NCBI GenBank assembly: GCA_003635195.1
Contig: PYIY01000082.1
Coordinates: 1 to 64,000 of the forward strand
DNA length: 64,000 nucleotides
From: Candidatus Poribacteria bacterium
Lineage (GTDB): Bacteria > Poribacteria > WGA-4E > WGA-3G
Direction: 5' to 3'
A program made the translations under genes and the position numbers. Below, piece after piece: positions 27,230-36,844 of the stretch (the first letter of the stretch is position 1; every line of letters begins with the position of its first letter). The notes beneath the pieces were generated by a model that saw nothing but the letters and a program-made list of their open reading frames with translations, was not told where the DNA came from and did no database searches.

Positions 27230-28870
27230 TTATCGAACCGTCAATGGCGTATATTGATCGATTTCACCTGTTAGGTATTTCGCCAAGAGCCGTACTTGCA
27301 ATTCCATTGCACGCCGAAATGTGAGTTTATACTTAAAAAGCGGATGCGTAATCGTCTCGTTTTTCCGCGTTTCGTAAGCCGTATAAAACACCTTCCGACG
27401 ATGATCCTTGAGATACCAGCCACCGTGAGACTGCGTGAAATCATCAATCTTGATCCGCCGGTTATTGATGAGCGTAATCACGACGGAGTCCGCAATAATA
27501 GGACGGAATTCCTCCATCAAATCAAGGGCAAGGCACGGTTTGCCGTATTTCAACTGATGAAAGAAACCGACATAAGGATCCAACCCGACCGTCTGTATGG
27601 CTGAGATGATATCCGCTGTCAGCAGTGAATACGCGAAACTTAACAGCGCATTCGTCGCATCCGCGGGTGGACGCCGACTTCGCCGTTGGAAATCAAAACC
27701 CATCTCTGATTTGAGCATAAAGTTGAATGCCCCGAAATATGCAGCAGAAGCGTTGCCTTCTATGCCCAGTAACCCTGAAAGTTCAGTCGCCTTGTCAATA
27801 CGCTTCTCCATCGCTTGTATTGCCTTAATATTAGCGAGCAACGGTTCCAATGCTGAATCTGTGCTGTCTGGAGATTGCCATTTCCGGCGTTGGAGCATCA
27901 TCCGCATGTTCGCCACTTTTCCGCGCACAAACGCTTTCGAGAGGTCAAGGCAGGCATCTGGACTATTCGCGACTTTGTGTTGGGCACACCGCAACAACGA
28001 ATTTCGGGACACTTGCGGGGTCAACGCGCCATGATACCGTCCATAAGCAGAAAGAAACACAACAGGGATGCCCTCATGCAAGAGGGTCTGCATCGCAGGT
28101 GTGGTGAGGTTAACGTTGCCAGAGATAACGACTTGGCCGAGATGGATAATCGGAATATCTCTAATAATCTCGTTTTCCCTCGCGACAAGGATACGTTCAC
28201 CTGTCTTTTTGATAGCACATCCCGGTTCATCAACATAAAGCACATTATCGACACCAAGCGCAGGTTTGATCCGTTTTGGACGCTCGTCTAACTCGTGGAG
28301 ATAGGCGACTTCATCAGGGAGGCAGATTGGACGGACACTACAACCGTTGCATCGATTATCATGAACCGGTTTCGGAATCTTTCTCGAATCCAAGAGCGAG
28401 CGTGCCTCTGCTACATAACGCAGCGTTGTCTCTCGGAGTTCGCTATCAAAAGGGACCTTCCGTCGCCGCTTAGAACCGATGTAGAAAACATAGCCGTGTG
28501 GAATCGAGATTCCTGTTTTCTCCTCTAATAAGAGTCCTTGTAAGCAGAGTTGTACTTGATCGTTTAGCCAATCGCCGGTGCCTGCTTTTTTGAATTCAAT
28601 TGGATATGGGATGCCGTCTCTTTCTTCAACGAGGTCGGTGTAGCCGGAGACACCGAGTGCATCGGAGGCGAGGTATTGTCGGCGCGAAATGGTTTTGTCT
28701 CCTTTTTTCCGATCGGTCACGGCTGTATGGACATGCTCATGCTTGATTTTGCCTTCTTCAACGTGGTCGTTGACGACTTGATGCCCTTCAATCGATTCAT
28801 AATAAAACCGTCGAGGACAAAACACGTAAGTATTTACTTGTGAAAGTGGGATATAATTCTTCTCAGACAT
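27230..28870 (-). CDS. cas4-cas1: Cas4-Cas1 fusion protein
   Basis: A 546-residue fusion. Residues 1 to about 190 are Cas4: FCPRRF (Cys18), a RecB-nuclease core with GYTDLVEE (Asp79) and IEFKK (Glu92, Lys94), and a Cys cluster CNGCSVRPIC (174, 177, 183) for the iron-sulfur centre. From about 205 on it is Cas1: LYVDEPGCAIKKTGERILV, HEGIPVVFLSAYGRYHG, the catalytic Glu in IEGNASAAYFGAFNFML, and His/Glu in GFFHQLKYGKPCLALDLMEEFRP. Cas1 integrates spacers; Cas4 trims prespacers and selects the PAM. Cas4 and Cas1 are usually separate in I-D, so the fusion is notable. Confidence 0.95.
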   Translation of the reverse strand: MSEKNYIPLSQVNTYVFCPRRFYYESIEGHQVVNDHVEEGKIKHEHVHTAVTDRKKGDKTISRRQYLASDALGVSGYTDLVEERDGIPYPIEFKKAGTGDWLNDQVQLCLQGLLLEEKTGISIPHGYVFYIGSKRRRKVPFDSELRETTLRYVAEARSLLDSRKIPKPVHDNRCNGCSVRPICLPDEVAYLHELDERPKRIKPALGVDNVLYVDEPGCAIKKTGERILVARENEIIRDIPIIHLGQVVISGNVNLTTPAMQTLLHEGIPVVFLSAYGRYHGALTPQVSRNSLLRCAQHKVANSPDACLDLSKAFVRGKVANMRMMLQRRKWQSPDSTDSALEPLLANIKAIQAMEKRIDKATELSGLLGIEGNASAAYFGAFNFMLKSEMGFDFQRRSRRPPADATNALLSFAYSLLTADIISAIQTVGLDPYVGFFHQLKYGKPCLALDLMEEFRPIIADSVVITLINNRRIKIDDFTQSHGGWYLKDHRRKVFYTAYETRKNETITHPLFKYKLTFRRAMELQVRLLAKYLTGEIDQYTPLTVR

Positions 28871-28909
28871 GCTAACCGCTCCTTTTTTCCAATCTTCTAT
28901 CCTGTCAAT

Positions 28910-29740
28910 CTACTGTATTCTTCTTGTTTGTCCCATCCCCATTGTTGTCTTATAGCCCGTGCCGCAATAGAATGCAAAGGCTGCTAAGCAATTGACGGTT
29001 CGGAGCAGCTCTGTATCCAGCGAATCTTCGGGATAGAAAACACAAGCATAGGTGCCGACCCACCCAGATTCAATATGCTTTCCGAAGTGGAGTCTCTTCG
29101 ATTTAGCATCGACGCTGGTCACCTGTCCATACTCCGTAACGAATTCCAAGATTTCGGTTTTATCAAGTTTTATAGGTGCGAAGGCGTTCCACTTGTTAAC
29201 CCAACTCTGATAGCACCGGACGATATCTACATAATCCTCGTTGCGGGTTTTCTGACCGCGCGGGGTCATCCTACGGAAGGCGGTCGGCGAATAGAAACGG
29301 AAACTCATCCGGGTATCCGTTTTTGCGGATTGAACGAGTTCGGCGTAGGTTTCGCTTTTGCCCCAGCTGCGTTCCTCTGTAGCATGTGAGACCATCTGTC
29401 TTACCTGAAAGACTGCTTCTCCCAAGCGAATAGGCGGCATCGCCAGTGTCAAGAATGCTTTCCCGAAGTGTTGAAATAGCTCATCATCAAGAAAGGTGAA
29501 TCGGAGTTTGCACTCGGTGCCTGCCCTGATATGAAGTAGGTTATTACGTTTTTTCGCTTCAGCAATGAGCGGCGAAACGGTAAAAGGTTTTTGTGCTGCG
29601 TGGGCATGAACGGCTTCCGCAACCTCTGGATTGCTCTCTTTAAGGATAGAGAGGAACGCTGCGTGGGCATAATGTCCCATCGTTGGACGGAGTGTAACAT
29701 CGGTTTCGGGTATGAGTGAGATGTGTGTGCTGATCGGCAT
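28910..29740 (-). CDS. cas6: Cas6 crRNA-processing endoribonuclease
   Basis: 276 residues from the ATG at 29740, preceded by AAAGGAGACCCACTC; the ORF start at 29788 overlaps cas3' and lacks a ribosome site. It has the double ferredoxin-fold layout with the C-terminal glycine-rich loop FYCGTGYKTTMGMGQTR that defines Cas6. The N-terminal part carries GHYAHAAFLSIL, with His residues that could be catalytic. Cas6 would cut the repeat below its TCTCG/CGAGA hairpin to leave the ATTGAAAC tag. It may also process the mini-array at 38335. Confidence 0.9.
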   Translation of the reverse strand: MPISTHISLIPETDVTLRPTMGHYAHAAFLSILKESNPEVAEAVHAHAAQKPFTVSPLIAEAKKRNNLLHIRAGTECKLRFTFLDDELFQHFGKAFLTLAMPPIRLGEAVFQVRQMVSHATEERSWGKSETYAELVQSAKTDTRMSFRFYSPTAFRRMTPRGQKTRNEDYVDIVRCYQSWVNKWNAFAPIKLDKTEILEFVTEYGQVTSVDAKSKRLHFGKHIESGWVGTYACVFYPEDSLDTELLRTVNCLAAFAFYCGTGYKTTMGMGQTRRIQ

Positions 29741-29754
29741 GAGTGGGTCTCCTT

Positions 29755-32061
29755 TTACGTGGCAGCAGTTTGATCTTTCTCTTTCCATTTGCCTTGCAAC
29801 TCTGCATGAATTAGAAACGCTTGGGATCCGAGAATTAATTGATACTCCTGTTGTCCATCATTAAAGGTTACATTCAGTGGATAGGAAAATTGTCCTCTCG
29901 TTTCAAGTATGTTGTTAAGGGCGTACTGATTTTCTCGCTTCGATAAAAGACATGTAATGTACCCTTTTTTCTTCAGAGCATCCTGCATTTCAAGCGGAAC
30001 AGATTCCAATCGTAAGCCTTTTAATGCGGTGGGTCCCCAACAGTGTTGACGTTCAAAGGACTCTCGATCAATCCCACCAGCATCGTAATTGAATTGAACA
30101 CGGGTTGGTGGCGTTTTTAAACGATTCGCCTGCACGAAAAATTCGCAATAATTTCCCCAATCTCCTGTGAGTTCATGATACTTTTCCTTTGTCGGAATAA
30201 TGATAAACTCATAATGTGATAGAACATGAAACAGGTCATATTCGGTGTGTTTTGCAGTATTCTGGAACAGATGATTCGGGTCATAGATACCGCAACGAAT
30301 GCCGATGTCCGAACCGCGAAAGTTAAAGAGCGACTGAATAGGGGTGTATTTCTGCTCCGCGTACGCAACAATTTCCGAGCGGTTGTTTTTGAGAAGTGTC
30401 GCAAGTATTACTTTCTCCTTTTCTTTTGGTAACTGTTCAAAGGTTTCCAGTTCCCCTTTCATCCATGCTTGGTATCGACAGTAACTCCACGCAGTGCGTT
30501 CCCATTGATGTCGGATATAATCGTTGTAGGTATTGTCTTTGAAAGCATTAATGACAATTTCATAGGTAACATGCCACTGAATTTTTTTAAACATTTCCTC
30601 AAATGTTGTGTCGCTCTGTGGTGCGAAAACCTGTTGGATTGTCTCAAAGAGTTCTTTAATTCTGTCTTGCCGTTCTTCAAGTGTTCGCCTATAAAGTTCG
30701 TAAAGCGGATAGAATGCCTCAAGCACTGCATAGGACTGAATGTAGTGGTAAAACTGGTTATCCTCTCCTAGCGACTCTTTAACGAGTGTTGCAAATTCTC
30801 GGCGGTCATAAGTTTTCTCTGGCTGTAATTGTGTGTGAAGTTTTCCTTGTACAAATGCGTGCGCAATGCTGGCGTGCGTGGTGTCATCCTTACCGAGCAA
30901 TCTACCTGTCCGTCCAATCCGCTGTGTGAATTCTGATCCGTAAAGTGCGTCAAAACAGACGAAATCAATGTTCTGTCGTGATTTATCCATTTTTTTGAAA
31001 TTATACCCGATGTCCACTGTAGGCGTTGCGAGAACAAGTGGAAACGACTCTGTTGCCTTACGTCTCTCATCTGTCGCGACTGCACCGGTGATCAATCCGA
31101 TTTTTTCTCTCAATCCTGCCGCTTGTAGTGTCTGTTTAATTTCATTAATGGTTCGGAGAAAACTACTGATAATCGCGCCTTCTTTTCCTAAATGCAGCGG
31201 ATCACTAATCCATTCAGGGTGCGCCTTAAGTAGATTCTGCATTTTGCCACTGTGTATTGTCAATTCAACTTCAGAAAGTGTCTGTATCTTTTCATAACTG
31301 TTGCTTTCAATTGGTTCATTGTTTGGGCTGATGCTCTCATACTTTAACCCAATTGTGTCAAGATAAGCGAGTACCTTCTCATCGGGTGTTGCCGAAAGCA
31401 GGCAGACCTTCCGTTTGTTATTATCAAAGTAACCAAATTCCTTAGACAGAATGAAAAACATCAGAAAGTTGGCGATCTGTTTGGCGTTGTAGTAGTGAAA
31501 CTCGTCAACGACGATGTAGTTGAAATCTTGTAAGAAATGATGGAATAGGTTAGCCGTATCCAGTTTCGAGTAAACGCTGTAAAAGCAGAGGTAAAAAATA
31601 TCGGGGTTTGTGACGAAAATTAAGGGAGCTTGCCGTGTTACCTTGGGAAAATAGGCACTCGGATTTTGGATCAATTCGTGCAGTTTTCTCGGATTTCTAA
31701 GACGATAACCGGGGTCATCAATGACTTCCCATTCACGGAGTTTCTGACCCGTGACTTCAGCAACATAGAAATCCAATCCGTGTTCCTCAACAAACTCTCG
31801 AATGTCGTTTGCGTGTTGATGAATCAACTCGTTCGTCGGTGCGATGAACAAAACGTTATCGTTTTTCAAATCGAAAAGCTGGAGCAACGCAGCACGAGTT
31901 TTTCCTGTTCCTGTGTTGTAGGTGTTGATGACAAGATCGTTTGTCTTGAGGGCATCATAGGTGCGTTGCTGATGGTAGAGTGGTGGGTGTTTTAAGCCAA
32001 GCTCATTTGTTGGACTAATTTTTTCATAGCCCGCGTTTAGATTAATCGTGATCTCTGACAT
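29755..32061 (-). CDS. cas3: Cas3' helicase of type I-D (no HD domain)
   Basis: About 768 residues from the ATG at 32061 (AGAGG upstream). The track start at 32121 falls in a palindromic repeat. Superfamily 2 helicase motifs are INTYNTGTGKTRAALL (Walker A), YIVVDEFHYY (motif II, DEFH), CLLSATPDE (motif III) and FTQRIGRTGRLLG (motif VI). There is no HD nuclease domain; in I-D the HD domain sits on Cas10d, as found here. It unwinds target DNA after Cascade binding. The 14-bp gap to cas6 supports one operon. Confidence 0.93.
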   Translation of the reverse strand: MSEITINLNAGYEKISPTNELGLKHPPLYHQQRTYDALKTNDLVINTYNTGTGKTRAALLQLFDLKNDNVLFIAPTNELIHQHANDIREFVEEHGLDFYVAEVTGQKLREWEVIDDPGYRLRNPRKLHELIQNPSAYFPKVTRQAPLIFVTNPDIFYLCFYSVYSKLDTANLFHHFLQDFNYIVVDEFHYYNAKQIANFLMFFILSKEFGYFDNNKRKVCLLSATPDEKVLAYLDTIGLKYESISPNNEPIESNSYEKIQTLSEVELTIHSGKMQNLLKAHPEWISDPLHLGKEGAIISSFLRTINEIKQTLQAAGLREKIGLITGAVATDERRKATESFPLVLATPTVDIGYNFKKMDKSRQNIDFVCFDALYGSEFTQRIGRTGRLLGKDDTTHASIAHAFVQGKLHTQLQPEKTYDRREFATLVKESLGEDNQFYHYIQSYAVLEAFYPLYELYRRTLEERQDRIKELFETIQQVFAPQSDTTFEEMFKKIQWHVTYEIVINAFKDNTYNDYIRHQWERTAWSYCRYQAWMKGELETFEQLPKEKEKVILATLLKNNRSEIVAYAEQKYTPIQSLFNFRGSDIGIRCGIYDPNHLFQNTAKHTEYDLFHVLSHYEFIIIPTKEKYHELTGDWGNYCEFFVQANRLKTPPTRVQFNYDAGGIDRESFERQHCWGPTALKGLRLESVPLEMQDALKKKGYITCLLSKRENQYALNNILETRGQFSYPLNVTFNDGQQEYQLILGSQAFLIHAELQGKWKEKDQTAAT

Positions 32062-32081
32062 AGCAAAACCTCTAAAGAACT

Positions 32082-32127
32082 TGTAGGGTGTGCTTGCAAT
32101 TGTTCCATAGGCACGACACACCCTACA
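32082..32127. repeat. Palindromic element between csc1 and cas3'
   Basis: TGTAGGGTGTG and CACACCCTACA are exact inverted arms 24 bp apart. Related palindromes starting GTAGG are at 32874 and 54787. It could form an RNA hairpin within the cas transcript. Confidence 0.65.
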
Positions 32128-32142
32128 GAAATTTAGTTCAGT

Positions 32143-32859
32143 CTAAAAATCGGTGTAAAATTGCATCTGTGCTGGTAGTAGCGTTTTATCACCATCCGCC
32201 AGTTCATAGAAATCCCCAGACAATTGGACTTGGCGAATTAGCGGTGCCGGGCGGATATTGAGCAGGTCGAACATGCCAATTTGTGTTTCAGACGGTAGAT
32301 CGTTTGGATTCAGATAATCTCGGTAAGGCACGTCTTGGGCATGGACTTCGCGATAGTGCTGCTTGTAAGCAGAGATTTTCGCTTTGCTCATGAACTTACC
32401 GAGGCGGATATAACGCGGCACTCGAAATTCGTTACGGCTAGTGAGATAGAAAACCCCTTTGTTGCCTATAGACAGCAGCTTCAACCTTCCAATCTGTGGG
32501 AAATTCGTCGCCCGTGCCTTCAAGCGTGGATTGAAAATGCGTTCCCGATCGACTGAGATCGCGTTCTGTTCCATCTGATACCAATATGAATCAGAAAGGG
32601 CGTTGAATCGCGTGACCGTGAAACGTGGTTTTTCAGTCAATGTGCCGGGTGTAACATAGATACCCGCCTCGTTGAGTTTTTCCAAATCCTGAGCGTAGGT
32701 GATTTCAGCGTCGTTATGGTAACTTGCACTGCACAATCCAAGCGCATAGGCGAGAGCGTAATTACCGATGACCGCTTCTGTCTGAAAGAAGTTGTTTACC
32801 TCGCGGCTGGCGAAAAAGAGATTTTCCATGAGTTGAAACTCACAACGATAAATATGCAT
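32143..32859 (-). CDS. csc1: Csc1 (Cas5 family) of the type I-D Cascade
   Basis: 238 residues from the ATG at 32859, preceded by GGAGGTATCTT. It begins MHIYRCEFQLMENLFFASREVNNFF, typical of Csc1/Cas5d-like proteins that start with a beta strand and an aromatic-rich segment. It sits in the fixed I-D order cas10d-csc2-csc1. In the effector complex Csc1/Cas5 caps the 5' tag of the crRNA and contacts the large subunit. The subtype call rests on neighbours as well as sequence. Confidence 0.85.
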   Translation of the reverse strand: MHIYRCEFQLMENLFFASREVNNFFQTEAVIGNYALAYALGLCSASYHNDAEITYAQDLEKLNEAGIYVTPGTLTEKPRFTVTRFNALSDSYWYQMEQNAISVDRERIFNPRLKARATNFPQIGRLKLLSIGNKGVFYLTSRNEFRVPRYIRLGKFMSKAKISAYKQHYREVHAQDVPYRDYLNPNDLPSETQIGMFDLLNIRPAPLIRQVQLSGDFYELADGDKTLLPAQMQFYTDF

Positions 32860-32873
32860 AAGATACCTCCAAT

Positions 32874-32897
32874 GTAGGATAGGGTTACCTATCCTAC
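32874..32897. repeat. Palindromic element between csc2 and csc1
   Basis: GTAGGATAGG-GTTA-CCTATCCTAC is a perfect 10-bp stem with a four-base loop. It lies just after the csc2 stop and before csc1, upstream of the csc1 ribosome site in the transcript. It could be a processing or attenuation hairpin or simply a REP-like insertion. Confidence 0.7.
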
Positions 32898-32905
32898 GTT
32901 TCACG

Positions 32906-33877
32906 CTAGCGATAGAGTTCTGTAATGCTATCTAACAGCCCTTTCACCTCATCTGACGACGCGAATTTTTGCTGAATTTCACTAATTAAGGCAGTTATGT
33001 CAGACTCAGTGAGCGGTTGCACCGTGCCTATCACTTCACCCGTTAACGCTCTAACCGCATCGGTAATCACTGATTCAACCTTGTTTTCGTCAAGTGGAAA
33101 CTGTCTACCCTCTGGACCGAGACGGTCATAAACACACTGCGTTAACTCCAAATTACTGAAGATCTCACAATCACTGAAAATGGCACCGACAAGGGTGTTC
33201 CGCATCTTGCCAAGCCGCGAGGAGATAGCCCCGTAACGACGACTCCGCAACACGTTCGCTATGACGTAGTGGATCTCGTCCACTGTCAAATCTTTGAGGG
33301 TCTGCATGTCAACGAACAGTGTTTCCGGCTTGACATACTCATCCTCTTGAATGCTTGAGGATGCCTGTCCAGTAACCGGATCGCGCATTGTGTTGTTATC
33401 ATATAGCGCGTTGAATGTCCGCTTTGCTGTGACGGTTTGGTAGGGTAAAACGCTGAAGGCATCGTCCGTGATGACGCGAGATTTTTGCGCGCCACCGCCC
33501 CCGACAGCATAACCGTAAATCATGCAGTCAGCACACTGTGCACATGGGTTGTTGCGATTGAGCGCGCAAATGTTTTCCTCTGTTGCGTCTCCAGTGTAGA
33601 ATAGTAAGGCATGCTGTCGCAGGAGTTCGCGACCTGTGCGCCGTTCAACAGCAGTCTGTTTACGTTTGCTAATCGTCACGCGAGAGATGGGATCGCGGTT
33701 TTCCTCCTCAAGTCCAGCGTGGACTGTATCTCGGCTTAACCCTTCACCAGAACCCTCTGTGCGGAAGATCATCTCTGATTCTGCCTTCCGTAACACAATT
33801 AGCGTCAGATAACGGCTCTGTGGAAAGTTTTCGTATTCATCGACTATAAAGTCAGTGTATTTATCAAGCGTACTCAT
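32906..33877 (-). CDS. csc2: Csc2 (Cas7 family) backbone subunit of type I-D
   Basis: 323 residues. RYLTLIVLRKAESEMIFRTEGSG at the N-terminus, a Cys cluster NNPCAQCADCMIYGYAVGGGGAQKSRV (zinc-binding in Csc2) and YQTVTAKRTFNALYDNNTMRDPVTGQ are typical. Csc2/Cas7 forms the filament that holds the crRNA spacer. Its thumbs flip out every sixth base, relevant to the position-6 mismatch in the mini-array guide. The start codon overlaps the cas10d stop (ATGA), so the two are translationally coupled. GGAGGAACAACAATC is the ribosome site. Confidence 0.9.
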   Translation of the reverse strand: MSTLDKYTDFIVDEYENFPQSRYLTLIVLRKAESEMIFRTEGSGEGLSRDTVHAGLEEENRDPISRVTISKRKQTAVERRTGRELLRQHALLFYTGDATEENICALNRNNPCAQCADCMIYGYAVGGGGAQKSRVITDDAFSVLPYQTVTAKRTFNALYDNNTMRDPVTGQASSSIQEDEYVKPETLFVDMQTLKDLTVDEIHYVIANVLRSRRYGAISSRLGKMRNTLVGAIFSDCEIFSNLELTQCVYDRLGPEGRQFPLDENKVESVITDAVRALTGEVIGTVQPLTESDITALISEIQQKFASSDEVKGLLDSITELYR

Positions 33878-36756
33878 GATTGTTGTTCCTCCTTGTCTCT
33901 ATCGCGTTTTGGAATCATTTCGGTAATAAAATAAAGATATCCAGAACGAATCCGTTTTCGGTTTTCAAGCAAGTTAAGCAAATTGCCTTGATAAACGCCT
34001 TTGTAGATATGATCAAAAAGAACGGTGACAAATTGCGAGATGTTCTCCAATTTTTTCGCGCCAAAGAACCGCTTATCAAGACGCTCAATCGCTCGAGCGA
34101 CCTCTTTAGACATAATAGCCCGCGCCTCTTCTTCGGTTTCATGCTCCGACTGCCAGCGTTCAAGGCTGTCAAAGGCAACATCAAGTGGTTTGGCGAGTGA
34201 ATTATCTTTGAGACTGTCGCCCTTCAACTGCCCTTCCCACGCAATACGAGCGAGTTCTTTAATGTGAGACATAATCGTATCTCCTCCTTTCTGTGCCACG
34301 ACATCGGCAATAAGTTGCACAGTGTCGCGGACGGTTACGAACTGTCGCGGTTCATTTCCGGCTTGTTCGCGTTTAATCATTCGGTGGGTTACATAGTAGA
34401 GTTCAAGTACATCGTAATTTAAACTCCGAATCAAACGTACCAGATCATCCGTGTCAATACTTCCGATTTTCGATCGGATAGTATGCAACTTGAGCAGTTG
34501 TTCAAATACTTGTTGAGTTATATCATGGTTGAGATTGTTATCCGGCAACCATCCCCGAAATGCGGGAGGGATATGGTCGATGAAAAGGTGGCTGAATTCA
34601 TCGCTGGAAAAGAGTGGAATCGACGAATCGGTCAGCACTGCCCGGCACCCTAAAAAGCGTTGATATAACAAAGCATTTTCAATGGCAAATAAAATATTCT
34701 CTGTATGATTGTTCCCAGGCGTATTAACCGGAATCGTTAAAATGTTTCCAAGTGCCTCCGAGAACTTCGGCAGTGGATTTCCGTTGACTTTCGTTCGTGA
34801 AAACGTTAATTCCAACTGTGTCCTTTCCTGATAACTCCGGAGAACATCGTCTGTCTTGAGAAACACGGACGGAAAATCAGGATTGTGGAATTTTTCCTGT
34901 GCTCGTTGAAAAGCTCGAATAAAAACATCAGTAAAAAAGGAAATTGGGTACAGATGGATAAAAAACGTCGCTGTGCTACCGCCGACATTGTAACAGAGTT
35001 TGTTAAGCATGTATTGGGTTCGGCATACACTACAGACGCGGCGTTTCGGCTCACGTGATGATCCACCTTCAAGCCGATTGGAAAACTGTTGCACCTTGAT
35101 ATTCGCTGGTACATCTGGTTTCATCCACAATGCTGTATCAAATTCGGAACCGCAGGTACTACACTGAACGTGGTTATCCTCAACATAACGTTTTAGGTTT
35201 ATGTCAAAACCTCGTTTCCTATCAGCAACAAAGTTGAAATCAACGTATTTGAGAACGTAATCGACCAACAGTCCAAATTCGCTTTCGGTTTCTAAAGTCC
35301 CTAACAATTGGGTGCCGTCTTGGACAATCAACGCGTAAATCTCATCAAACTCACGACCGGCATTGTGAAGATCGCGTCCGATGATGTAGCCGCGGTCCCA
35401 AAGGGCATTAAATAATGCATATCGCTCACGATAGGCTGTATCCTCAGCATTCAATGGCAATTCAAGCAGTCCGTAGATATGTAACCACGCGTCGGTGACG
35501 GTCTCAGAGAAATGCTTATTCAGGAAGATATAGTATGTTCTCACCAACTCCCCGATCCGCATAGCGTCATCATCGGGGGGTAGCCGGTAGGTTTCCGTAT
35601 CTAAGATTTCACCGAGCAGCGTCCGCTGTCCAACCGTTCCTTCTGGGGTAAAAAGAGGTGGTTGTTCACCTTGCTGCTCAACGGCATTCGGATCCGGCTC
35701 GCCCAATTTATCTCGAATTCCCTCAAGTCTTTCCCGACACTTTATGTTCATGGCATCCACTTTCGCGTTTGCGACGTACTTGCGCTCGCTGATGATATTT
35801 CGGACTTCATTCCAAATTTCTGCGAAAGATACGCCGAGTGCAATACACTTTTCATCAACTTTTATACCGGCGGGGCTGCCTTGAATAAACTTGATGAATT
35901 CTCCACGAGTTTTTGACTCAATAGTATGGACAACAGCGTTTCCAATTTCAGCAATTTCATCAGTTGTGATGTGGATGTCGCGTTCCCGATCAACAAGATA
36001 CGCTACACCATCAGGATAATAAAGCAGCGGTAGCAAATCTTTTTCCGATTCCAGATACTTCACAATCTCGTTGTGTATAAGGTTCGTCAGAATACCGCGC
36101 TGTTCGCTTACTTTATGGTATACGAATTTGTACTGAACATCACAGATACTGTTGATTTCCAAAAGAAAATCTCGTTTCTTTGGACGTTCCTCAAGCGTTT
36201 TCGAGAGGTCAATCACATCTATCGCTCGGATGATCGGGACCAGGTAGTTTAGGAGTCTGTCTTTATCCAGCGAATATGGATCGTAACGCTGATCAAGGGT
36301 TTCACCGTAGGTGTTATGGAAGCGTGAATGGGCACGGACCAGGACCTCAATATCCTTCAAATAATCTTGCCATTCCGGGAAGAAGTGATCTATCTCAAGA
36401 TCCGCCAATACGCCACTAATGTTTTCAGCGTTTGCCAAATAGTTAAACGAACGCTTTGTTTCCTGAAATTCTTCAAGCTTGTTCAGATCGTGGACGCTGA
36501 AAGCACCGAATAGAACCTGGATCTCAAAGTCTGTCAAATCCAAAATTGGACGTAACCGTTCCAAGACACAAATCCCGTTAAGAATGTGGAGGTAGAGCGA
36601 TTCACCAGCTTTCGCGCCATATTGGATAATTTCCTGATAGGCACGCAATTTTCGGTTGGCGATTTTGTCCATATAACTTTGAAAGAGGTTCTCCGTATCC
36701 GAATCAATTCCAAAGGTAAATAATAAATCTTCAATTTCGGATTTCCGTTTTGCCAT
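33874..36756 (-). CDS. cas10d: Cas10d (Csc3) large subunit with N-terminal HD nuclease
   Basis: About 960 residues from the ATG at 36756, chosen because GGAAAGGAGACATC lies directly before it; the track start at 36825 has no such site. The N-terminal HD domain has His57 (LHILNGI) and His-Asp at 89-90 (FSVHDLNKL), then RAHSRFHN. A zinc ribbon (CSTCGSEF...RRVCSVCRTQY) and a divergent Cas10-like palm follow; I see no GGDD cyclase motif. This HD-plus-Cas10d protein is the hallmark of type I-D. It recognises the PAM and supplies the nuclease that Cas3' lacks. Confidence 0.92.
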   Translation of the reverse strand: MAKRKSEIEDLLFTFGIDSDTENLFQSYMDKIANRKLRAYQEIIQYGAKAGESLYLHILNGICVLERLRPILDLTDFEIQVLFGAFSVHDLNKLEEFQETKRSFNYLANAENISGVLADLEIDHFFPEWQDYLKDIEVLVRAHSRFHNTYGETLDQRYDPYSLDKDRLLNYLVPIIRAIDVIDLSKTLEERPKKRDFLLEINSICDVQYKFVYHKVSEQRGILTNLIHNEIVKYLESEKDLLPLLYYPDGVAYLVDRERDIHITTDEIAEIGNAVVHTIESKTRGEFIKFIQGSPAGIKVDEKCIALGVSFAEIWNEVRNIISERKYVANAKVDAMNIKCRERLEGIRDKLGEPDPNAVEQQGEQPPLFTPEGTVGQRTLLGEILDTETYRLPPDDDAMRIGELVRTYYIFLNKHFSETVTDAWLHIYGLLELPLNAEDTAYRERYALFNALWDRGYIIGRDLHNAGREFDEIYALIVQDGTQLLGTLETESEFGLLVDYVLKYVDFNFVADRKRGFDINLKRYVEDNHVQCSTCGSEFDTALWMKPDVPANIKVQQFSNRLEGGSSREPKRRVCSVCRTQYMLNKLCYNVGGSTATFFIHLYPISFFTDVFIRAFQRAQEKFHNPDFPSVFLKTDDVLRSYQERTQLELTFSRTKVNGNPLPKFSEALGNILTIPVNTPGNNHTENILFAIENALLYQRFLGCRAVLTDSSIPLFSSDEFSHLFIDHIPPAFRGWLPDNNLNHDITQQVFEQLLKLHTIRSKIGSIDTDDLVRLIRSLNYDVLELYYVTHRMIKREQAGNEPRQFVTVRDTVQLIADVVAQKGGDTIMSHIKELARIAWEGQLKGDSLKDNSLAKPLDVAFDSLERWQSEHETEEEARAIMSKEVARAIERLDKRFFGAKKLENISQFVTVLFDHIYKGVYQGNLLNLLENRKRIRSGYLYFITEMIPKRDRDKEEQQS

Positions 36757-36835
36757 GATGTCTCCTTTCCAATTGCGTTGATTTGGGCTGATGTATAATC
36801 GCGCAAACCGGCAATTGATTTTCAATCTTCCTTAA

Positions 36836-36844
36836 ATTATACCA
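36836..36844 (-). promoter_or_regulatory. Predicted extended -10 promoter of the cas operon
   Basis: On the minus strand TGGTATAAT is an extended -10 element (TGN-TATAAT). It lies about 80 bp upstream of the cas10d ATG, without a strong -35 box. The upstream DNA (36851-36861) reads ATTAGTGTTTT on the plus strand. This repeats part of the seed target of the mini-array guide, but without a GTN PAM. Confidence 0.5.
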
